Origin: Ophiura sarsii
Lineage: Eukaryota; Echinodermata; Ophiuroidea; Amphilepidida; Ophiuridae
Reading direction: 5' to 3'
Length of the DNA stretch: 64,000 nucleotides
NCBI GenBank assembly: GCA_035610835.1
Contig: CM069447.1
Span: 40,289,437 to 40,353,436, forward strand
Part shown: in pieces, positions 10,229-21,529 of the stretch
Layout: each line of letters opens with the position of its first letter
Numbering within the stretch: position 1 is the first letter of the stretch
Position numbers and translations under genes: made by a program
Notes under the pieces: model-generated
What the model saw: only the letters and a program-made list of their open reading frames with translations
Told to the model about the DNA's origin: nothing
Databases searched by the model: none

Positions 10229-11647
10229 CTGTAATAGTTTTCTTTTAACGATAAAACAGTTCAGAAAAATATTATCTGCTTTTTCAATCCGCGATTTAAA
10301 AGTTATTAATAATTAACGTCAATGGGTATATTTGGGCATTCTTTTTATTCTTCAATTTTCAAAACACACGCAGTCAGCAAACAGATAAATGGAAAAGTTG
10401 AAAATGAAAATCCAAACACAAACCAAACAATTAATGACAAGGATAGATCAATTTATTAGTGTGTTTAGGTAAGATGCTCGGTTGGTCTTTTGCCCGGTCT
10501 TTTGTGTTTAACAGTCAGTACATGTAACAGCGTACCACATGGTGATTCATGTATCTTCAGATCAACTTTTAAAATAAACAGTGACAAATTACCATACCAT
10601 TATACCATAGCCACATTTTAAAATTCCTAACACTTTTGGTTCGGTCGTAAACAATCACTGATAATTCAGGGGGGAAAACACCAGTAGAACGATTACTACG
10701 TTCCCCATAAGTATAAATATGCGCGTCAAGCACCGAAAGGAAAACTAAACTAAAGGGAAACGTATTTTGATATCTCCAGTTGGGAACATATCAAAAGTGA
10801 AATAAAATCGTTGGGTCTCGTTGGCGCGCGTCACATCTCATTCAAGCCCTTATAATGTAATGCACCAATAAAATCCCATTAAATAAACTAGTTCATATGA
10901 AAGAACTCAGAGCCTGTGACAGATTTTAAAAATTAAAAAAAAGGAAAAGTTGCTTTCATATCGTTGGCGCACCGATAGTATCAAGGTCAAAGGTCAAATG
11001 TTACCATTTTGAGCCATTTTTGCACCTCCGTAAATCTGTGCTAAAAAAAACTAGTTGGAAATATGGTTTTCATTGAATACAAAATGAAGGAACTAGCTTC
11101 TTAGAGGCGCTGACTGTTAAAATGAAATCAACATTTTCATGCATGTAAAATCAGTTGAAATGTTTTTCCCTGGCTTTTACAGGTGTCTTTTGTTTAACGC
11201 GAATGAATTTAATATTGAAATAAAATATAACAATCATGCTTTAGTGAACAAGCTGCAATTTACTATTGTTTTCTTTTCAAAAACTCAACTATTGAATTTA
11301 ATTGAATGCCATGTTTTTCTAAAGATGACCAATGCGATATATAACAGTGTGTCGCTATAGTAGATCCATAAACATTAGCCGATCGATTATTGATTTTGAC
11401 CTATTCCACTTACCATAAGATGAACCACAATGGACCAATATAATGATTTCGGCATCGTTAAGATACTATTGGGTTCGCCGAGATACAAAGCGTTGAATGG
11501 TTACGCCGAGATATAATGGACTTCAAAGCATTGAAGTAACGCACCCCACATGCCATGCGTCCATGTATGAATTTGTAACTACCCAAGCAAATAGAGTTTA
11601 TTAAAACGTGACGTTATAACACGTAACGAATAGTGATTTCTTTTTAG
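10229..11647. other. No gene seen
   Basis: A+T-rich unique-looking sequence with short frames only. No RNA gene, domain or tandem repeat was recognised. Confidence 0.4.
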
Positions 11648-11767
11648 AGTTGCAACCCTTCTTGTATGAATGAGGATTAAATTAGAAATAACATTAATTG
11701 TACAACTGCACGAGAAAACTTTGTCAATATTCCGGATACGAGCTACCTACGATACTTCAAGAAACAG
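11648..11767 (+). pseudogene. Exon-like stretch with one stop
   Basis: Between a pyrimidine-rich acceptor (tttctttttag) and a strong donor (ACAG/gtaagc) lies 120 nt that reads SCNPSCMNED, stop, then NCTTARENFVNIPDTSYLRY in frame 0. The sequence is protein-like and framed by good sites, but contains TAA and matches no family I recognise. It may be a decayed exon or chance. Confidence 0.2.
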
Positions 11768-12505
11768 GTAAGCATAGAACCATATGTGTCAATGATCAGA
11801 TTAAGATCACTGCCTCCTCACTGCAAGCCACTGCCTCCCCCTCAATTGGAAGATATTACCTAAACTGAAATGGTACGTCGGCCAACGTCTATGAATCTAC
11901 TATAATTAGTATGCCTTCCCACTCTTGATCAAGGCATGTTTCCATTTTGCTTACCTTTGCCATTCATGCGAAGTAATTAAATATGTGTTGTACCTGTCAA
12001 ATGTAATAGCAGATATTATAAACAACATCATCCCTAGCAGTGTGACTCGGACACAGAAGCTTGTCCAAACGTCAAATTTATTTCCAAGTCCCCTGCTCTA
12101 CAACTGACATAATCTTTATGAGATTATGGAACGATTGCGGACATCAGTTTGCTCATTGTTTTCACGCTGCCGAAAGAGCATTTAAAAGTTCGTCTCAATA
12201 TAGCGTGATGGCCTGATACTAAAGTTAGTATGCCATAAGAGATAGAAAGCAGCTCACACAGTCTATTATTTATATTCCCTATCGATCGTTTTCTTGACCT
12301 ACCCAGGCTAAAGCAGTTCTCACCGCTAGCGGCGCTGTCGGCATACAGACTGTGATAGATTTCTAAATGATTACGCATTTGTATGGCTAGAATTATGGCA
12401 TTTCAGAACATGTATTCCAAAACACAAACCCTGAACTTTGAATATCATAATATATTGTTTATTTATTCATTATCGGGCAATATGTTATATAGGCCAATGT
12501 CGCAA
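11768..12505. other. No gene seen
   Basis: Frames of 60-84 codons on both strands show no recognisable domain and lack matched splice sites. Confidence 0.4.
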
Positions 12506-13095
12506 TAACTAGCCCTGTATGAACACATGGGTAAATGCACCTTAAGCAAAAAGGTTTAAAGGTAATTTGAAGGGTTGCAGTTATCGCGCAAAGAAAAAAC
12601 CCCACGAACATTAAGTGTAAAAAGAAAAGAGAAACAAATCCGGCTACGTTTTACTTCTTTATTTGTAATCTGATTTGACATCGTGTTGAGCCTTATAAGT
12701 CCGCATGTGAATAAAAGCACAAAACCAGAACGTCTGATTTTGCAGACAAAATTGGACCAAACTAGTAGTGCATCGACGTAGTTTTATACCATCACACGTA
12801 TTAGATTATCTACATTGACAAATGGATATAATGTGAAACACGATTTCTTTGCATATACTATAAGTTGATGAATCCTGCTTAATTTACCATATAGTTTGCC
12901 ATTAATTAACATTCTCTAATACTTATATACAATAGAGCATCATCAATATTTACGTACCGGTCAGTTGCTTTGAATTATATACGATTTACAATAACAACAC
13001 AAGACACGAGTGTTTCCATGGAGCTTCATATAAACAGAAACTATATCTAGGCCGAGCCAATACTTGTTACTTTATGTTTTATATTTTAAAGAATG
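12506..13095. repeat. Dispersed repeat with a single minisatellite unit
   Basis: Collinear with 60571-60930 plus 62050-62345. At 12819-12850 it contains one copy of the 29-bp unit that is expanded to about 39 copies at 60.9-62.1 kb. A further diverged copy lies at 62690-63000. Confidence 0.85.
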
Positions 13096-13359
13096 TTGTA
13101 TAATACCAAGGTGAACAGTGGTTAGAGCGGGAGGGGTCCCCATGTAACACGCAGGAAGGAGAGCGCGGAAAACTGTTCAATTTTTTTTAAACAAGGGAGC
13201 TCTTAGTACGCTCCTAACCCGCGTATTATTTTCACGGCGCTCTTATTACAACCCATTGTGTTTTTACTTTAATAAATGTCTCACGGGATCTCACTGCGCT
13301 TCCACTACGCCGTACACGTTATTAGTGTGTCCAAGTCGCTGTATGCGTTATATGGGCAT

Positions 13360-13640
13360 GTATGGCGCAGTGGATAGAGCACTGGACTCATAATCCAAAG
13401 GTTGTGGGTTCTAGTCACGTTGTGGTCAACATACTGTGCTCTTGAGTAAGGCACTTAACTGCAATTACTCCTCTCTACCCAGGTGCATTTAAATGAGTAC
13501 CGCCCTTCTTTAGTGTTGTGAAGGTGTGGTGAGCCCCACACAGCAAAAATATACAAAGCAGTGAGTCTGGCCCTATCGCATTAAAAGGTAGATTGGCACT
13601 CCGCTCCTAGGATTACATGATCGACCGCATTTACCTTATG
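13360..13640 (+). mobile_element. tRNA-headed SINE, plus orientation
   Basis: The head has A box TGGCGCAGTGGATAGAGC, a CAT-containing anticodon arm and B box GGGTTCTAGTC. The body contains ctcttgagtaaggcactta and ctacccaggtgcattta, a module shared by SINEs of many invertebrates (MetaSINE type, from memory). A reverse copy is at 27375-27688. Confidence 0.75.
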
Positions 13641-13779
13641 CGTTACTAGTACGTTCTCAATACGTTTGCACAACGTTATCTGCTTGTGTGCGGAGAGTAC
13701 AGAGCGATTGCACGACTGTTATTAAATTAAAAACAAAACAAAAATGTTGCACCATTTACTTGCATTGGATCATAGATAG

Positions 13780-14050
13780 GATAAGTTGATGAATCCTGCT
13801 AACTTTTGTATATGTTTGCTATTCATTTAAAATTTTTAACATGTATTTAATACATTTATATATTCTAGAAAATCATCAATATTTAGGCACTGCTTGTTTT
13901 GATTACTCTCCGATTCACAACAGCAACTCAAGTCACGCGTGTTTCCACGGAGCTTTATATTTTGGAAATATGTCCTGTTTTTTATTCAAAAGAGTCCCAA
14001 ACCTTTGTCTTCATACAATCTGTTTCATCTTTTAGTTGGCCATTGTTTAA
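13780..14050. repeat. Dispersed repeat shared with 63400-63630
   Basis: Near-collinear match from gttga(t/a)gaatcctgctaa to ttttagttggccattg. It follows the 12506-13095 repeat here, as the partner follows its own relative at 62690-63000, so both pieces belong to one larger unit. Confidence 0.8.
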
Positions 14051-14061
14051 TGGAAAAAAAA

Positions 14062-14080
14062 GGGGGGGGGGGGGGGGGGC
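14062..14080. repeat. G homopolymer
   Basis: An A run followed by 19 G. Downstream, 14265-14345 is a G+C-rich stretch of degenerate gccgagcgaagcgaggcg repeats with no gene. Confidence 0.85.
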
Positions 14081-14639
14081 ATTATCCACTTTTGAATAGA
14101 GGCCCCGGTAGAGGCGAGGGGTAAGTCACGAATACGACGACCTTCTGGTTGCAAACGATTCATTATAGGTCAAACAAACTAGCAGACAAAGTGTAATCAA
14201 CACAGGGGTGTACGTCAATTCACTATCAATGTAGTCTTTGTCAAATACACCTAATAAAACCAGTCGAGCGCCGAGCGAAGCGAGGCGTGAGGCCGACCCA
14301 TTAAGTGCCGAGTGAAGAGAGGCGGGAGGCCGAGCGGAACGAAGTATCGCTATGTGTGTCAAGGCTATTTTTAAAGAGGGTGCTCACACAGCTTGACCAC
14401 ATAAAAATGTTGATAAATTGCAGTTCATTTTGTTCTTGAAATGTCCGCTAGGGACACGACAAAAGCCCTGTTCTACGTGCACTAAGGAGTGGCTAGGGTT
14501 TAATGAGACCAAAATTAGAAAAAAAGGTCAAATTTGACCTTTTTTACCTTTTCATTAATAACTCCAAAACGGTAGGTCAAACTATACTTTTTCTGAATCT
14601 GTATAATAAGAGGAATATTTTGGTATGGAATGGTTTTTG

Positions 14640-14975
14640 ACAACATCGTAACACTTTTTGAATTTGGACCCCTGTACAAATTATGTTGTGACCCCTAGAC
14701 TTCTGGTACAGGAGGTGACCCTGCAGCGATGTGAAATATTGACCTTTGACCCCATTCCAACATAACCAGACAATCAAACCTTTTGTACCTTGTCAGCTAA
14801 ATAAACGCACCGGGCTCCCGGCCTACATTGGTATAGTCTCAGTTGTGAATAATGAGTGGAGTTTGTTTGATTGACTAAAAGTCCTTAAATCACGAGAAGA
14901 AGAAAAAATATGTCAGAAACAAGTGTGTCAGGGGCCGGGTGTCAGAAAAAAGGGGGTCACCTTATGGAAACACTC
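14640..14975. repeat. Copy of the small element at 28179-28498
   Basis: Shares agacttctggtacagga, caacataaccagac, cgggctcccggcc and the terminal gggggtcaccttatggaaac end with the copy beside exon 5. The left end is degraded here. Confidence 0.7.
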
Positions 14976-16100
14976 GAAAGTAGGCCTATACTTCCTACTT
15001 CCTCAAAACGGAGTTTAGACTAAAATGAACATAATGAAGTAATTATGTGACTCAGTTTTGTTTGTCTTATAGGCAACATTTTTAATTTTTTTTACAATGA
15101 TGACACGTGACTTACAAATAATTTGATTGTTTCTGAAAATGGTTGAAAATCTGGCACTGTCGGAACCCCGATCTTAAGTTTCTCACATGGTGGCAAATCC
15201 TCACCCCCTCATCTTAAGCTTCTCACTCGACTGCACACCCGCACCCCTCCCCCACTCGGCGGCAATTTCTTATGTTGGTTAACAAAACACCCACAAACAA
15301 TTTTAAAAAAAACCCGCCCGACCAACCGACCAACCGACCAACAGTACCTGAGAGGTCCGTTGCAAGCCGGTATCCCTCCGTTTTCGTTTACGCGCGCGGG
15401 TGATGTAATGGTGATGCAAAGGTCAACAGCAGTTAATAATGTGACACGGCACCAGCATCATTTTTTGTGAGGAGCGAAAATAATAACGGGGGAAACACAA
15501 AATCATTTTGGAAAGGGGAGCGTAAATTATGGCTTTAAATGTTAACATTGACTGATATTAAAGACCAATGTTATGCTTAATTGGATGTAAGTTTACATGA
15601 AAAGTCAAAGTTTTTGATTCTTTTGGGGGAAAGTGGGGTGATCTGACTGATGGGGCCCGGCTTTTCGGGGCTGGCAAACTTCATTTCCCGGGCAGAAATG
15701 ATCAACCGACCAGAATTTCCCTGTACAATTTCAAGCACCACCTAGCGCTTCTGTCACGGACGCGTATTATGTGTGCGTGCTGATTAATTAGGCTCAACGC
15801 ACAAGCTGCGCCGGAACAAAGACAAGCTACGCATGTATTGACGCGTCGTCATGACGATATTGTCCGCTGCCATTACGATATTGTCCGCTGGCGGCTTCAG
15901 CGCGCTCTGTGTATTGGAATGCGGAATGACCAGTCTCTAAGTAATAAGTCTATAGGCGTTTGTATGAATACGCGAACAAATAAATACGCAGGCAATGAAG
16001 CACCTTTTCTGTCGCGTCATACGAGGTATTCCACGGCAGCACTTTTTTGAACACTGACAAAGGACACTTTTCGTTAAATTGTGGAGAAAAAAAGTCGGTG
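14976..16100. other. No gene seen
   Basis: Contains a short (CCGACCAA)n run at 15318-15342 and G+C-rich patches. No coding stretch, RNA gene or element ends were recognised. Confidence 0.4.
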
Positions 16101-16119
16101 ACCTCATATTTTGATTTTA

Positions 16120-17515
16120 CTGTTTCAGTATCGGTCGATACTGGAACGACCGATACTGGAACGCCAAATTGTGTTCCAGTATCGAGCGATACTGGAACAT
16201 TTGTATGCGCCAGTATCGGACGATACTTGTACACATGTTACCAGTGTAACTTGTTGAACGATACTGGTACATACTTTTGTTCTAGTATCGCCCGATACTG
16301 GTACATTTTATATATCCCAGTACCGTCCGATACTGGAACTCTGACTTTGTACCAGTTTTAGTCCCAGTATTAGACGATATTATTACTAGTACAGTCCAGA
16401 ATCTGGGACCTAACGTACACCTTTTCCAAATAAACATGAAAACCCTTAGAACCCGAAAAGTCGCTAAAGTGGCTTCCCCGTGAAAGAAGAATAATCCGAA
16501 AAGTCGCTACAGCGGCTTTAACCGGCCTCAGCACATGTGACGGATTGATCATATGACTTCGAGTGGTCATATGACTTCTTCAAGTCACATGATCATCCGA
16601 TGTGAAATACCCTCTTTTCGCCGTGTTTTCATCAAATATAACACGATGAAAAAGAAGTTGTGTTGCCCTCACAAGCCTAAAATCGGGAATGTCGGCCGGC
16701 CGGATTCTTTATTTTATTTTATTTTTTTAATTATTTTTATTATTATTAATTTTTAGTATACCAAATCAACCATTTTACACCTATTATTTCAGTCAACGTA
16801 TGTGAAGATACTAAGGAATGTACATACTGGCTGTATTTTCTACCCAATGGGGACTAAAGTACACATCAATGAAACAATATTCACCCTTGATTATATAACA
16901 GAAACTGTTTGAAAGTATGGAATATCCACATATTATATTGTATACTGAATTAAAGACAACGATGGAGAGAATGAGACTATAGAAAAACAATATACTATAG
17001 TCGGATTTATAATTGAACGAACACATAGAAGCAGCATTTTGCGTACATTGCGTAAATCTCGCACAACCATGAGCGTGACAATTTCGGGCGCGGTCATCTT
17101 TGTGCTGCGTGCGTGATGTTCGTTCTATTTTTAATCATACTATAGTTGAAATTTCTTTCTGGTGCGTGGAGTACAAACCCGAGTTTGTTGTTTGGTTTTC
17201 TGGGTTTCGTTGGCTTTTACACACATTTATCAACCAAAAGATGGGTAAAAATAGTGTAGGAATATTAAAAAATTCTTAAGAAAATAAAATAAAAATCTTA
17301 AAAAACAAGAAAAATTAAAAAAATGGCCCACATTTTTCGTAAATATGAACCGGCCGGATGAGGGCAACAGAACTCTTTTTTGTTGTTGGCCTAAATGGCA
17401 AGAAATAGGACGAATATGCAACGGGATCTTGGGCAGATGATCCTCAGGCAAATAGGGATATACCGGATTAAGGCCAAACTGGCGATTTTGTGGCGATTTT
17501 GAGGCTGAAAACGGA
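16120..17515. repeat. Palindrome-array repeat, copy 1, with an insertion
   Basis: 16120-16380 has about seven diverged copies of the palindrome CCAGTATCGNNCGATACTGG spaced 30-50 bp apart. Then 16400-16640 and 17390-17515 match 55640-55850 and 55860-56010. The intervening 16645-17390 is absent from copy 2 and has inverted ends around gttgccctca...ccggccgg, so a second element is inserted. A 104-codon frame over the palindromes is an artefact of the repeat. Confidence 0.8.
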
Positions 17516-17653
17516 CAGTGAAGATGATGTTTCTATTCGCTTCCTACAGCGTTTATAGACTGTCTGAATACGTAACAAAGAGAGCAGTATGCCACTATAG
17601 AATAGGGTAGGGCAAAGGGTGACAGATAGGACAGAAATTCACTATACCATATA

Positions 17654-19853
17654 CAGTTAAGCCCACAATTATTCATACCCTTTGAAAAATATGATTTTTT
17701 TTTTGCGTTTTTCTCATATCCATACCAGCTGGAGTGGTGGAACTTTCGATTTACACCAAAGACAATTAGTTTGCAAGTACAAATCAATATATTTGGGCTC
17801 AACATTTTTGTATAACAATAGAATTAAACAATAATTGTGTTTTTATGCCTGTCCAAAATTATTCATACCCCATACCAAGTTTAAGGATTGAGGCCATTTT
17901 TGTGATAATACACATCTTTTTGACATTCCAAACATTCTTTATATTGTGTGATAGGCTTTTATATTGTTATGCAATTATCCCGTAATGTTTGCATACAATG
18001 TGGATGCTTTATAAATGTGTCCAATTGAATGTACAGTGAAGGATGTTATAGGACAGCACTCTAGCTCTTTATCAGCACGGCAAAGAAGATCAAATAACAC
18101 AGTGAGGACCAAATAACTCATTGAGGACATTTGTTGTGCATATTGTGTATGCTCAGAAAGAGGGGAAAGGCTACAGAACTATTTCGAAACAATTCCAAGT
18201 GAGGGATTCCACCATACAAAGCATAATTATGAAAAACAAGAAGTTCAACTCAGTAAAAAACCCATTGAAGGACGCGTTCGGAAGCCAACAGTGCCAACAT
18301 GAAAAGTATTGCAAAAGTACAACACCAATCCACGAGAGTTCTCCATGGAGGCTGACCAGGAAAGACTCTACTCCTGAAAAGAGACACGGAGAAACTCGTC
18401 TTGCAACTTAGCCAACCCCAACACTGAGGACCAAGCTTGGATATTTGTCCAGAAGTGCTCTTGCAAATGCTAGACGAGTTTCTCTTTGTCTCTTTTCAGG
18501 AGTAGAGTCTTTATTGGTCGGAGTCCATGGATAACTATAATATGCAATGTCTGCTGGAGTGTCTCCTTGGTCCGCCGAGTCCATGGAGAGCTCTTGTATG
18601 CAATGTCTGCTGGAGTATCTTCCTTAATATATTGGTCCAAGACTCACTAAGGTTGTTTGCGGAGAGCATTAACGGTGATCTGTGGATTGTTGTTGGCCTT
18701 TTACCATACTTTTCTTGTCAAGCAAGGGGACACCGTTGGCTTCCGACCGTGTCCTTCAAGGTTTTTAACTGAGTTGAACGTCTTGTTCTTCCTAATTATT
18801 TGTGAGCATTCACAATATGCACACACAAAGGTCCTCACTGAGTTCTTTGGTCTTCTTCGCCATGCTGACAAAGAGCTAGAGTGTTATCCCTCACTGTACA
18901 TTCAAAAGGACACATTTGTAGTGCAACCATATTGTATGCACACATCATGGAATAATCAGTCAGCTGTAGAACGGGGCCCCGTTTCAATTGAGGGCGCACT
19001 AAAACGACGGGTATACGTAACCAAGGTAACGCACACCCGTCAATTTGCGCAATTATTGAATTTTCGCCTTTTACCCCCAATTATCTGCATAAAAAGTAAC
19101 TATCCATCGAGTTGAGGGCAGCATAAGGTACCAGAACTCCTTGCGATATCCAGTTCGATGATTAATTTAACCTTTGACCCAACATCATACGACACAAGCT
19201 CAAATTATGTCTTTTTTGACCGGTTTGCTGCGATGAGACCACCATTTTCTAGACGAGATTACACCAAGTTTAAGCATTTTTAGGGTAAATGTGATAATGT
19301 TTACATTAAATATAAGCCCAATAGTATTCAGAAGTGATGCCTTTGTAACGGTTATCTCTGTGATAAGAGAGTTATTTCGTTGTTTAAAATCGGCTAAATC
19401 GTTTTTTTATGAATTTTGAAAATTACTGTGACGTAAGGCCGTTCCCTTGGAAACGCTGTCCCGTTCCCAAGCCCGCCCTCTATTGAAAAGTGGTTTTTGT
19501 TCGTATTCCGGCGGGCGACGGACTCCCGTCAGTTTATGAATCGCCGTGTATAAAAATGACGGCAGTGCGTCACTAACTAGAGCGGGGCTCCCTCAATTGA
19601 CACGGGGCTCCGTTCTACAGCTGACTGATAATACCATAACAATATAAAAGCCTATCACATAATATAAAGAACGTTTGGAATGTCAAAAACATGTGTATTA
19701 TCACAAAATATGGCCTCAATCCTGAGACTTGGTATGGGTATCTTGTTCAATTCTATTGTTATGCAAAAAATGTTGAGCTCAAATATATTGATTTGTACTT
19801 GCAAAACTTACTAAAGCGAAAGTTCCACCACTCCAGCTGGTATAGATATGAGA
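17654..19853. mobile_element. Two Tc1-like 5' halves joined head to head
   Basis: Starts after TA with CAGTTAAGCCCACAATTATT, a Tc1 family end. 18121-18330 (plus) encodes a Tc1 transposase N-terminus (GKGYRTISKQFQV, STIQSII). From about 18850 back to 18430 the same region runs on the minus strand (MAKKTKELSEDL, then NSVKTLK-like). 19640-19853 mirrors 17700-17960. Both transposase parts carry stops or shifts and no catalytic DDE region. The right outer end is missing. Confidence 0.75.
18957..19627. mobile_element. 671-bp MITE nested in the Tc1 palindrome, copy 1
   Basis: Ends CAGTCAGCTGTAGAACGG and its inverse, flanked by ATAAT on both sides (18952-18956, 19628-19632). The opposite Tc1 arm has the uninterrupted site (GATAAT near 17977), so the insertion is real. 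Nearly identical to 54081-54744, which has the same flank. No coding frame. Confidence 0.85.
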
Positions 19854-20014
19854 ACAATGCATATTGTAACCAGGAACAGACCAAATTACCTGATTGGTCG
19901 ATTCTTGGTTACCATGGCAACGATATAAAAAATCCGGATCCATGAAGTTGTGCGGAATGTCATCGTTAACCTTCAACCCTAATACAAGTATGCTGCTTGT
20001 TAGCCTTTCTAGTT

Positions 20015-20829
20015 GGGTCATTCCGTGTCAAATCAACCAAAATTCTGAAAATTGGTACGGGTCACCTCTCAGATTTGGCTGAAATTCATTTCTAATATAC
20101 ATCTATAGGTATAATGAACACATGCAAAATATAAAATTCCAAATCCAAGTTGTTTCTCCAAAACACTTTTTGATTCATATGAAAGGTTAGATATGTATTA
20201 GCATTTGGTGTGAGTATGAAGTTGGAGATTAAATGTTACCAAGGTCAAAGGTCACGGAGAATGTCGGTGTTTTTTCGATATTTTCTGTCTGGAGCCAACT
20301 TTAGACGCTTGCCAACTATTTTTTTAAACGAATCAGGGCTCTATCATTGCTTGTGGGTAACAACATGTGAGTGTACAATACAAATATGCAATATGAAGCT
20401 TTTTTGTGACTATCAACCATGATTGTGGGGGGTCTTAAAATGGACATTAATTTGTTCGACGGACTAAATTGGTTTTTTGAGCTGGCTGTCGAGAGAAAGG
20501 GGGATAAGATACACTTGTTTTGAGGCCATTTCTAGGTTATATGGGTTACAGTCACCCTAAGTACCAATTTCCAGCTTTGCATCTTATTCCAAAGGTCCTC
20601 TAATAGACAATTATAAACACAAAATATTCAATGACGCGAATCGCGTCACTTGAAGGGGCGCGCGGTAACCCTCCAACTTTGAAGGGCCATAATTCCGAAA
20701 CGACTTGGATTTGGAATTTTATATTTTGCATGTGTTCATTATACCTATAGATGTATATTAGAAATGAATTTCAGCCAAATCTGAGAGGTGACCCGTACCA
20801 CCATTGGTTGATTTGACACGGAATGACCC
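20015..20829. mobile_element. 815-bp element with ~130-bp inverted repeats, AGTT flank
   Basis: 20015-20157 pairs with 20700-20829. Ends are GGGTCATTCCGTGTCAAATC and its inverse; AGTT is present on both sides (20011-20014, 20830-20833). The centre holds no gene. Confidence 0.82.
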
Positions 20830-20833
20830 AGTT

Positions 20834-21385
20834 ACACTTGTTACATTGCTTAGCCAATCAGAGGACCTGTGTGGATACCATGGCAACCAGAGCAGAATTT
20901 TGAGTCAATTTTGAAAGTTTGCGATATGGGCTATTTTATGGTATATAACAGTTTTGGGAAAGTTGTTAAAATTGAAATCCTATATACGGGCTTTTGACCC
21001 AAAACCTCCCCCCTAATAACTGTACTTATATTCAGCATTATTAACGCAAATAACTCCGAATGAGTGTACCGACCCCTACAAATAATTCAGGGTTCAAAGG
21101 GTTACAATAACTAATCACGCGATATATCACATTATTTTGAATTGGTAGAGGGACGTAATTGGTCAAACGAAATCAACAAGATAACATGTGTAATAGTAAC
21201 AGTGCTGTATTCAAAATGCAGGAGGCACACTAAAATCATTTTGTAAACAAGTTAGACAATGAAAAGGCAAGCAGATATCTAAAAAGAAATTCAGCACTTA
21301 ATCAATACGTAAATATAAATAACACGACGAAACAATCGAATCGGAGTTAACTTAAATCTTCCTTGCTTGCTAAACTTTGACAAAT
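20834..21385. other. 3' flank of the lectin gene, no gene seen
   Basis: This would hold the 3' UTR of the minus-strand lectin gene. No AATAAA or ATTAAA occurs on the minus strand here, so the end of the transcript cannot be placed. Confidence 0.5.
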
Positions 21386-21529
21386 CTAAATTCTCAGCTT
21401 CTTGCAGACGTGAGCCGAGTCTGATTCGCAGGGGATGTCAGACCATTTCCAATCTGTTTTCAGCATTGCAATGCAGTCCTGATTTTGATAGTTGTTTGGC
21501 TGATCGGCTTCCCAATTAACGTAATTTGT
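21386..21529 (-). CDS. Exon 7: end of the C-type lectin domain and stop codon
   Basis: A 144-nt last coding exon, acceptor ttggtag, ending AAG CTG AGA ATT TAG. It reads NWEADQPNN, QDCIAM, WKWSDIPC, AHVCKK. The sugar-site loop has QPN (377-379) in place of EPN or QPD, and WSD (396-398) in place of WND. Cysteines 386/401 and the 318-type/409-type pair expected of a short-form domain are present. Loop residues vary in invertebrate lectins, so specificity cannot be stated. Confidence 0.87.
   Translation of the reverse strand, partial: TNYVNWEADQPNNYQNQDCIAMLKTDWKWSDIPCESDSAHVCKKLRI

Noticed and set aside
12124..12378. 84-codon minus-strand gene
   Set aside because: No domain, no conserved splice sites and no supporting context.
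16047..16361. 104-codon protein with repeated DTGT and ARYWY motifs
   Set aside because: It arises from repeated palindromes; both strands give similar frames.
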